Assembly (NCBI GenBank): GCA_029844215.1
Contig: CM056733.1
Coordinates: 51,907,142 to 51,971,141 of the forward strand
Reading direction: 5' to 3'
Length of the DNA stretch: 64,000 nucleotides
Source of the DNA: Przewalskia tangutica
Taxonomy: Eukaryota > Streptophyta > Magnoliopsida > Solanales > Solanaceae
The notes under the pieces are model-generated. The model saw only the letters and a list, made by a program, of their open reading frames with translations. It did no database searches and was not told the origin of the DNA. The position numbers and the translations under genes are program-made. Shown here in pieces: positions 57,618-64,000 of this stretch; position 1 is the first letter of the stretch; every line of letters begins with the position of its first letter.

Positions 57618-57924
57618 CTTCTATCTAGGGATGACAGGTGGGTATAATTTTGCGAATTCCGCACCCGTCCAGTTGGAGCGGGTATGAGTATAACTTTGGC
57701 GGGTAGTAAGCGGGTATGGGTATTGAAAATGTACCCGCCACGGGTAGGCGGGTAGGCGGGTAGGTGTTGGATTTGCAGTTATCCCGCCTACCCGCCACAT
57801 AACCTAGTCCGCAAGCCCATACTCATAAGCCCAATATAAAAAATATATTATAAGTTATTTAGGGTTTTCATTCATTCACTTCTCATTCTAAGTTTCTAAA
57901 ACTCAGCAGCCTCTCTCACACTCA

Positions 57925-57980
57925 CACTCACGTTCTCACCTCATCAGTCACTCATCAGTCACTCATCACTCACCCTCACC
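57925..57980. repeat. TCACTCATCA-type short tandem repeats
   Basis: A run of TCACAC and CATCAGTCACT units in a pyrimidine-rich stretch within the hAT element. It looks like a plant 5' UTR simple repeat. Confidence 0.6.
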
Positions 57981-58429
57981 CTTTCCTTTCTTAACCTTTC
58001 CCTTACACCTCCGCCTCCCTTCACCCTCTCATTTCAGCACTGTCACGACTCACGCTCACGCCGCCATCATCCTCTCCTTCATCTCCCGATCGTCACCGTC
58101 ACGCCTCCTTGTCCCTGAGAGGCTGAGACCCTAACAACAGGTATTGATTAATGGTTTCTACTTCTACTCTGCATTTGATACTAGTGGGCGTGTACTTGAT
58201 CCTTATCTTAGTCGACTTCTTCCGAAAACGGTAGAGGCATTGATGTGTGCTCAAAACTGGATTTGGGCGGATATTAAAAGTAACATTAATTTGATTAAAT
58301 TATTTATGTTGTATTAAATTGAAGTTAAACTCTAATTACTTTGATTATACATTATGCAGGTGGTAGTTATGTCAAAGAGATGGAAATATGTGATCTTGAG
58401 GATAACTAATGTTGCTAAAGAGTGGTGTT

Positions 58430-58600
58430 GCTGCCTGTTGAATGTTGTTCTTTGAGTGTTCTTCTTTGAAGTCTTTGAATGTTGTTCTTTGAGTCTTTGA
58501 GATTCTTTCTTGAATATTCTTCTTTGAGTGCTAAATGTTCTTTGGCCAGATATTCTTTGAACCGAGAAACAATGTCTCTTTGGAAAAGCTTAAATGTCTG
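58430..58600. repeat. TTCTTTGAGT-type degenerate repeats
   Basis: About seven imperfect copies of TGTTCTTTGAGT or TTCTTCTTTGA within the hAT element interior. The stretch is non-coding. Confidence 0.6.
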
Positions 58601-59177
58601 CTTAAATGTCTCTTTGGAAAAGCTCAGTTAATTCATTAAGGTATAAAGTAATAGAAATGGGTGATTACTGATTATCAAGGATGATGGTAAAATGGTACCA
58701 GTTTGAGGTTCAATGTTTTGCTTGTAAAATGGTAAACATTTTGCCTTGATCACACTTGTAAAATGGTACCAGGTGATTACTGTAAATGTGTTCTTTACAG
58801 TAACAATAGTGCAAAAGCCTTCGTCAGTAATTCTTCATTAGATGGCTCTATATTATTATTTATTGACTGGATGGCAATTGGGCGCGTGTACAGGGCTTGG
58901 GCCTACTACCAGAGATCTCATTAATATGGTAGGCCTTGATGATCTCCGAGATTTCTTCTTATGATAAATCAAAGGGTATTGACAGGTGGCGGATATCCAC
59001 TTGGGTGGTGGAGTGGGTGTGGATTTAAAAATATACCCGCCTAAGCGGGTATGGATGTTGAAATTGCACCCGCCACGGGTGGCGGGTAGGTGGTGGATAT
59101 AAATTTTTTGGCGAGTACGGGTGCGGGGGAAGGGGTACCCGCACCCGCCCCGCCCAATTGTCATCCCTACTTCTATC

Positions 59178-60066
59178 TCACCCCAAGTAGCAGTAGGTTG
59201 AGGCTCTTCATCAACATTTTCGTCATCACCTTCTGCATACACTATTTCTTACAAAATATTATAAAAAGTGCACCGCTATAATGAATGTTACTGTTGTTAT
59301 AAGTAGAATGTTGTTATAGAAAAATATAACATGAAAAATCAATTCCAAAGAAAATTAATCATTATTGTGAAATGTTGTTATAACGAATAACAATTATAGA
59401 GAGGTTTGATTGTATTATTTTGTAACAAATTAAACTTGCAAATCCGTTACATCTAATAACCAAATTGAAGTTTCTTTGCCTTCAAAATTGTGGACTCCTC
59501 TTGTAATGCAGTGCCTTTTGCCCGAAGGAATGAGAAATTACATCCACGTCGAATGCAAGTAAACAATATCTCCTTTTTTGCCCCTAAATAATGCATGCCT
59601 CGCGCAAAATACAAGAACAAATAACTCTGAGATCTTCGTAAGTTGAGTTTATAACAGCTTCTCTTTGCGGAATAAGGCTGTAAAACAAGCACAAATCTTA
59701 CTGACGTCTTAATAATATCGGATTAACATCAAATAAGATGGTCAAAGACCTGAGATGCATCTACTTGAGTAAGCGCAAATTATACTTAAAAGAACTTCAA
59801 TACAAATTCTATAATTTACAAAAAGAGATTCGGACTACTAAAAAGAAAGGACAACATATAATATGAAAGTTCGACCTATGTAGAAAGAGAAGGAGAAAAA
59901 GGGGGATCCTTCTTGCACCAACATATGCAAAATTTCAGTATTCCATACTAATACATACACAATATAACATTGTATCTTTTCAAAGATATTTGTATCAGAT
60001 GCATCAATTCCAATACACCAATGAACTTTCTGGTACAAAATGTAGCATTAGAACACAAAAAGATGT
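59178..60066 (-). other. Downstream region / probable 3' UTR of VAMP gene
   Basis: The DNA downstream (minus sense) of the VAMP stop codon. It has no other recognisable gene. A 79-codon minus-strand frame at 59453-59692 has no known domain. Part of 59260-59430 has repeated TTGTTATAA/TTATAACAA strings, perhaps an old MITE. The 3' UTR probably occupies the part nearest to 60066; no clear polyadenylation signal was identified. Confidence 0.4.
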
Positions 60067-60216
60067 TCACTTTCGACAATTGAACCCATGACAAACTGAG
60101 AGAACTATGATGAGGATCAAAGCAATCAGAATACCCAATACTATGAGTTTGACCTTCATGTTTTGCAACCACATTTTTCTTCTGATTTGTGTCCCTGTAT
60201 TCCGGAAATTCTGTGC
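60067..60216 (-). CDS. VAMP72-like R-SNARE, last coding exon
   Basis: The minus-strand frame of 49 codons plus TGA reads the end of a plant VAMP72 (longin R-SNARE): FRNTGTQIRRKMW, the end of the SNARE helix and the juxtamembrane basic-aromatic stretch. LIVLGILIALILIIVLSV follows as a single C-terminal membrane anchor, and CHGFNCRK is the short lumenal tail. The exon begins right after a splice acceptor (TTGTGGAAACAG, minus strand) in phase 0. VAMP72 proteins drive fusion of secretory vesicles at the plasma membrane, and the anchor holds them in the vesicle membrane. The longin domain and most of the SNARE motif must be in exons to the right. The frame here is undamaged. Confidence 0.88.
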   Translation of the reverse strand, partial: AQNFRNTGTQIRRKMWLQNMKVKLIVLGILIALILIIVLSVCHGFNCRK

Positions 60217-60405
60217 CTGTTTCCACAACAAAGAAGTTCCTGGATTAGCAACTGTTGTAACTATATAGATAACCCAAACTTAGCTTTAAGGAAAAGAAGA
60301 GATGACTTGATGAAGAATCAGTCAAGCTCCAGTCCTGTGCCTCTGGCTTAAAAACTTAGACAAAAATCAGAGATGACTTTTTCTCAAAGCAACTTGGTCC
60401 CAAAA
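60217..60405 (-). other. VAMP gene intron (part)
   Basis: The intron directly upstream (minus sense) of the last exon, ending in AAACAG. It has no coding resemblance and is cut by the LTR of copia element J at 60406. The rest of the intron is expected right of the window, after J. Confidence 0.65.
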
Positions 60406-60681
60406 TGTTGGTAATTGTAAGAACACAAGGATATGAGAAAACAGAGAAGTATATCAGTACAAGAACACTGTTTTATTGACTGCTACAGGTTACATATATA
60501 AAACCTGAAATAAAACAAAAGCAGTAAAAACACACGATCCTAGCAGATTCACAGAATCACTGATTTTATGAAATAACTCCTAAATAATAGGAATAGATAG
60601 CTAACAACTAATTGACTAGGTCTTATTCAAAACTAAACCTGTAAAAAAAAATTACTGCAGTTCTAAAGCAAATTCCTAACA
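60406..60681 (-). repeat. 3' LTR of copia element J
   Basis: A 276-bp LTR that reads TGTTGGTAATTG at the left and CCTAACA at the right on the + strand. In sense it starts TGTTAGGAATTTGC and ends ATTACCAACA, with TG/CA termini. In sense the latter half holds ATATATGTAACC and CAATAAAAC, likely TATA/polyadenylation features. RNase H coding ends 33 bases away. The 5' partner is off the window, so no duplication can be checked. Confidence 0.85.
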
Positions 60682-60714
60682 GTCCTTGCTTTGGAAACTG
60701 CAAACTCCGAGAAG

Positions 60715-61469
60715 CTAGAATTTGCCGACGGGTAAAGGCTTAATGAATATATCAGTCAATTGTTCTTCCGTCTTGCAGTAGAGAAGATCTATATCTCCAT
60801 CTTTTTGCACTTCTCTCAAGAAGAAAAATTTGATATTGAAGTGCTTAGTTTTCCCATGAAACACGGGATTGTGAGAAATAGCTATTGCTGCTTGGTTGTC
60901 CACGAACACTTCAACGCTTCCTGTCGGTTCCATATGCAGATCAACCAAGATTTTCTTAAGCCACAATGCTTGATTTACTGCTGTTGTAGCTGCCACAAAC
61001 ACAGCTTCAGCAGTAAAATGATCCACAATTTCAGGTTTCTTACAACTCCATGAGAAATTCCTGAACCAAGATTAAAACAGTACCCTGAAGTACTCTTCAA
61101 ATCATCCACGGAACTGCCCCAATCGCTGTCAGAATACCCAAGAAGCTTCACAAGTTGACTCTTCTGGAACTTGACTCCATAGGTGATGGTTCCTTTGATG
61201 TACCGCACAATTCTTTTGGCTACCTTCAAATGTACTTCACTAGGACAATGCATGAACCTTGATAGAACACTTACAACATACAATATATCGGGTCTTGTTG
61301 CTGTAAGATACATCAAACACCCAATGAGACTTCTGAAGTATGTTTCCTCCACCTTTTCAGCTCCATCATCTTTGCTTAGTTTCTCTTTTGGTTCATGGGA
61401 GTATTCATCTCTTTGCAACTCTCCATTTTGAATTTCTTGATAATTTCCTTTGCGTATTTTTTCTGGCAA
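60715..61469 (-). pseudogene. Element J RNase H and RT end
   Basis: Two overlapping frames. The first (61469-60975) reads YFRSLIGCLMYLTATRPDI, KVAKRIVRYIKGT and YSDSDWGSSVDDLKSTSGYC, with the catalytic DSDW. The second (61026-60715) continues with FTAEAVFVAATTAVNQALWL, VDNQAAIAIS and EEQLTDIFIKPLP, the C terminus of copia pol, ending VGKF and a stop. One frame change lies near 61000-61030. The start of the first frame, before about 61400, overlaps RT text in another frame. Confidence 0.9.
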
Positions 61470-62045
61470 ATGAAAAACTCATCTTTTCCTTGTGTAATCT
61501 CCATTCCAAGGAAATACGTCACCAGTCCAAGATCAGACATTTTAAAAGCTAACATCATATCTAGTTTGAACTCATCAATAAGCTTTGCGCTGCTCCCTAC
61601 GATTAAAAGGTCATCCACATAAAGAGAAACAACAAGAATCTTACTGTTATTGTGTTTAACATACAGTGTGAATTCTGAAAGACTTTTTTCAAAACCGAGG
61701 CAAAGCAAATAATCATCTATTCGACTATACGAAGCTTTTGGTGCCTGTTTTAGGCCATAAAGAGCATTATGTAGTCGATAGACTTTCACTTCTTTTCATT
61801 CTACAACAAAGCCTTCAGATTGCTCGACATAAATTTCTTCTTCAAGAATTCCATTAAGAAATGCTGATTTGACATCCATCTGATGCACTTTCCAGCCACG
61901 CTGTGCAGAAATAGTAAAAAGCAATCTGATCATATCGAGCCTAGCAACTGGAGCAAAAGTGTCAGAATAATCAACACCAAAAATCTCCGCATAACCCTTA
62001 ACTACAAGCCTTGCTTTATGCTTGTTGATTGAACCCCATCAGCAT
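61376..62045 (-). pseudogene. Element J reverse transcriptase
   Basis: In sense it reads KARLVVKGYAEIFGVDYSD, TFAPVARLDMIRLL and HQMDVKSAFLNGILEEE with a catalytic Asp. A TGA stop (61796-61798) follows, then in the same frame VYRLHNALYGLKQAP and the catalytic YVDDLLIVG (YVDD box, about 61605-61620). It ends with FLGMEITQGKDEF and a frame change near 61400. Apart from the single stop the RT frame is continuous for about 220 codons, much better kept than in the gypsy elements. Confidence 0.9.
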
Positions 62046-62600
62046 TTAGCTTGGTTCTAAATTCCCATTTTACCCCAATTACCTTCCTACCTTGAGGTTT
62101 GTCAACAAGCTGCTACGTTTTATTTTTCTCGATCATAAACAACTCCTCCTCCATTGCATTTTTCTACTTGGGGTCTTTGAGAGCATCTGCAGGGTTAGCA
62201 GGTTCACATATCGCAACATTGCATCTCTGATATATGTCAGAGAGCAATCGAGTTCCCCTAACTGGTGGATCATCCTCCCTTTTGTTTAACCAAGAGCTTA
62301 TTTTCTAGACGGAATTCTTCGAGTCTTCCCAATCTCATTCTTCATTTCCATGAAGTGGACACCTCTGCTGATAACTATCTCCTCAACTTCTGGTTGAAAG
62401 ATTTTGTACGCCTTTGAAACAGTATTGTACCCAATTAAAATGCCCTGGGCAGCCTTTTTGTCTAGTTTATCTCGTTTAACCTAGGAACATAGATAAAACA
62501 AAGACAACCAAACACTTCAAGAAAATGCAGCGGAGGTTTGCACCCATTCCATGCTTCAAAAGGAGTTTGATCTTTCACATCCTTTGAGGGAAGTCTCTTC
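62046..62600 (-). pseudogene. Element J integrase end and link to RT
   Basis: Pieces in order (sense) are TPFEAWNGCKPPL, HFLEVFGCLCFIYVP, a poorly conserved linker with PPVRGTRLLSDIY, and ALKDPK...NAMEEELFMIEKN with QLVDKPQGRKVIGVKW, which leads into RT. Several stops and shifts occur; a Trp codon of the family is a TAG or TGA at two points. This is the C-terminal integrase extension and the connector typical of copia. Confidence 0.8.
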
Positions 62601-62990
62601 GGCAGATTTTTCTCGTGCAACATACATTGCCATCTCCATTATAAACATATTTCTTCTTTCACTAACTTCATTTTGTTCTGAAGTAAAAGGTGTTGTAAGT
62701 TGACGTTCAATCCCAGTTTCCTCAAAAAATAGATCGAACTGATGAGAAGTATACTCCTTGCCATTGTCAGATCGTAAAATCTGAATTTTACAGCAACTTT
62801 CATTTTCCACTTTCGCTTTGAACTTCCAGAAAATGCTCGACCTCTGATTTGTATGTACTTTAGAAAATAAATCCAGCACATTTGGGTCAGATCATCAATA
62901 AAAACAATGTAGTAAAGACTACCTTTAAGTGAAGGAGTCCTTTGGGGTCCTCCAATATTGGTGTGAACCGGCTACAACTTTGTTGTCTCT
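62556..62990 (-). pseudogene. Element J integrase core
   Basis: The core starts as VHTNIGGPQRTPS; the family has HTD, so the first catalytic Asp is Asn here. YYIVFIDDLTQMCWIYFLK follows. A frame change near 62860 leads to the frame with ILRSDNGKEY (second catalytic Asp) and TSEQNEVSERRN (catalytic Glu). That frame (62879-62556) shifts out again after the EMAMYVAREKS stretch. Confidence 0.85.
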
Positions 62991-63536
62991 CCAAGTTGCC
63001 TTTAGAAAAGGAAGTCTACTTTGTTTTCCAAATTGAGAAGCACGACAATCTGTAGAATTCACTCCCAAGTTAGGTAGGTTCTCCACCATCTTCAATTTTT
63101 GCATTTTGAGAAGCCTTTGATAATGATAGTATCCGAGTCTCTTTTGCCATAGCTCAGCAACATCTTCTTTTGCGGAATACGCCATCTGCTCTTCCTCAAA
63201 TGGATCTAATGAGAAACTCCTACCTCTCATTTCGACTTTAAACAAGTCTTGTCCCGAGGGATCCTTGATCAAGCAATACTTATTTTCGAAACAAAGTTTG
63301 AAACCTTTTTCTAACAATTGACCAAGACTTAACAAGTTCCAGTCGAAGTCAGGTACACAAAGAACATCAGATATTGTTTTAGTACCTGAATGCGTCTCAA
63401 CTGCAGTGGTTACTACTCCTTTTGCTGGAATGTGACCACCATGGCCTATTCTAACCTTTGCAACTCGAGTAGGCTTCAATTCTTTGAAGAGTTCTTTATC
63501 ATAAGTCATGTGATTTGTGCATCCGTTATCGATAAG
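62925..63536 (-). pseudogene. Element J protease end and pre-integrase region
   Basis: Directly after the TGA at 63537-63539 the frame reads LIDNGCTNHMTYDKELF, the copia protease active site, with DNG where DSG or DTG is usual. Then come IGHGGHIPAKG, VLCVPDFDWNLLSLGQLLEKG and, as the pre-integrase zinc-binding domain, LWQKRLGYYHYQRLLKMQKL followed by CRASQFGKQSRLPF. The usual HxxxH...CxxC is degraded: His is replaced by Tyr and only one Cys is clear. The frame changes to the integrase core near 62990. Confidence 0.88.
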
Positions 63537-63903
63537 TCACGATTCACTTGAAACAGTGCTTGCCAAACATGATGCAACAAAGAGTTGATCCTCCTCCTGT
63601 TCGTAAACAACTCGAGCATCCGCATCCTGCTGTTGAGTTTTATTCTTGCAAATGATTGCTTCGTGCCCTAACTGATTGCACTTACTACACTTAGCATCAG
63701 GCCTTTTCCAGCACTTGAAAGGTGCGTGTCCGTTCTTGCCACAATGCTTACAAGGAGGGTAGTTTCCTTTGGAGCTACCTGCTTTGCTTTTGTTGTTGTT
63801 GCAAGCTGCTGCTTCTCCATTTGTTAGCTGGTTCTTCTTATAGTTTTTCTTTATGTATCTTCCACTATCTTCATGCTTGGCTGGCAAAGCTCCCTCTCTA
63901 ATT
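63537..63903 (-). pseudogene. Element J gag, zinc-knuckle part
   Basis: An open frame to 63887 with two perfect CCHC knuckles, CKHCGKNGHAPFKC and CSKCNQLGHEAIIC (CX2CX4HX4C), between lysine-rich stretches. It ends at TGA (63537-63539), one codon before the protease motif in the same frame; related elements have Trp there. Gag binds and packages the RNA. Confidence 0.9.
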
Positions 63904-64000
63904 CCATCTTCTCATAGCCCTTCTTTGTTCCTGTGCCATCAAGGAATCCAATAATTCTGCCAAAGTAATTCTGGACAGATCCTTGGTGTTTTCCAAAGTG
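63904..64000 (-). pseudogene. Element J gag, upstream part (cut by window edge)
   Basis: The minus-strand frame reads TKDLSRITLAELLDSLMAQE and QRRAMRR, part of the copia gag domain. It then meets a stop and a frame change around 63895-63905 before the ALPAKHED stretch of the next segment. The N-terminal gag is beyond the window. Confidence 0.75.

Larger units (their letters stand above)
57626..59169. mobile_element. hAT-type element, non-autonomous (1544 bp)
   Basis: Terminal inverted repeats TAGGGATGACA (left) and TGTCATCCCTA (right) are flanked by a perfect 8-bp duplication, cttctatc (57618-57625 and 59170-59177). An 8-bp duplication is the mark of hAT transposases. The subterminal parts are rich in GCGGGTA repeats (57660-57790 and 58980-59160) in inverted arrangement. 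The interior (57880-58850) has no transposase frame, but it has a TCACTCATCA-rich leader-like stretch, an AACAG/GTATTG donor-like site (about 58139) and a TATGCAG/GTGG acceptor-like site (about 58360). It may be a deleted autonomous copy keeping its 5' UTR and first intron, or a captured gene piece. Confidence 0.85.
60406..64000 (-). mobile_element. Element J: Ty1/copia, right part off window
   Basis: A minus-strand copia element in the order (sense) gag - protease - integrase - RT - RNase H - 3' LTR. Integrase before RT is diagnostic for copia. The frames are broken by a few stops and shifts, far fewer than in the gypsy elements. Likeness is to the TNT1/Tork-type polyproteins; the lineage is tentative. 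It lies in the same orientation as the VAMP gene and probably in its intron. The 5' LTR and gag start are beyond 64000. Confidence 0.9.

Noticed and set aside
58856..59242. 128-codon minus-strand reading frame
   Set aside because: It crosses the right end of the hAT element including its GCGGGTA cluster; low-complexity translation, no domain.
59948..60226. 92-codon minus-strand frame over the VAMP exon (starting METGTEFPEYRD)
   Set aside because: It is the wrong frame; the adjacent frame gives the conserved SNARE end and membrane anchor right after a splice acceptor.

Overview
This is a stretch of eukaryotic, plant (probably eudicot) nuclear DNA made almost entirely of transposable elements. 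The plant call rests on Ty3/gypsy chromovirus-type pol genes with chromodomain remnants, initiator-tRNA-Met primer sites, Ty1/copia pol genes of plant type, a Tourist-like MITE, a hAT-type element, and the last coding exon of a VAMP72-type SNARE gene. I cannot name the species from the sequence; an asterid such as a member of the Solanaceae is only a guess. There are no bacterial genes, rRNA, tRNA or CRISPR features.

Bases 1-56263 read as one deeply nested block. The outermost layer is a copia element on the + strand (H; its RNase H end is at 45994-46653 and its 3' LTR is split between 46654-46737 and 56024-56263). Inserted in H is a + gypsy element (D; pol from 33464, LTR to 45993). D is interrupted in pol by a - strand gypsy LTR (E; 30983-33463). 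E's LTR is interrupted by a + gypsy (A; pol 2771-5200, 3' LTR 5406-30982). A's pol is interrupted by F (LTR 256-2770, -). A's 3' LTR is interrupted by B (5952-28756, -). B's 5' LTR is interrupted by C (18692-28330, -), and B's interior holds a solo LTR (K; 11150-14511). D's LTR also carries G (36669-45740, +), and H's LTR carries I (46738-56018, -). Perfect 5-bp target duplications support B (cattt), C (gcaag) and I (tacac).

The gypsy elements share LTR ends (TGTTATACCCCG at the 5' end and GGTCGTGACA at the 3' end in sense orientation), primer site, polypurine tract and a palindrome in U3. They look like one Tekay/Del-like chromovirus lineage with subfamilies. C retains every module, from gag to chromodomain, but in broken frames. 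B, G and I have very long LTRs (3.3-3.75 kb) around a short interior with gag but no complete pol, so they look non-autonomous. Many differences between paired LTRs fall at CAG/CTG trinucleotides or short G/C runs, which suggests base-calling error at methylated CHG sites as much as real decay.

Bases 56264-60405 are less repetitive. They hold a 311-bp Tourist-like MITE with TTA duplications, a 1544-bp hAT-type element with a perfect 8-bp duplication, and on the - strand the final exon of the VAMP72-like gene. From 60406 to the right edge lies a - strand copia element (J) in reading order 3' LTR, RNase H, RT, integrase, protease, gag. It appears to sit in an intron of the VAMP gene, and its 5' LTR and the gene's earlier exons would lie beyond the window.
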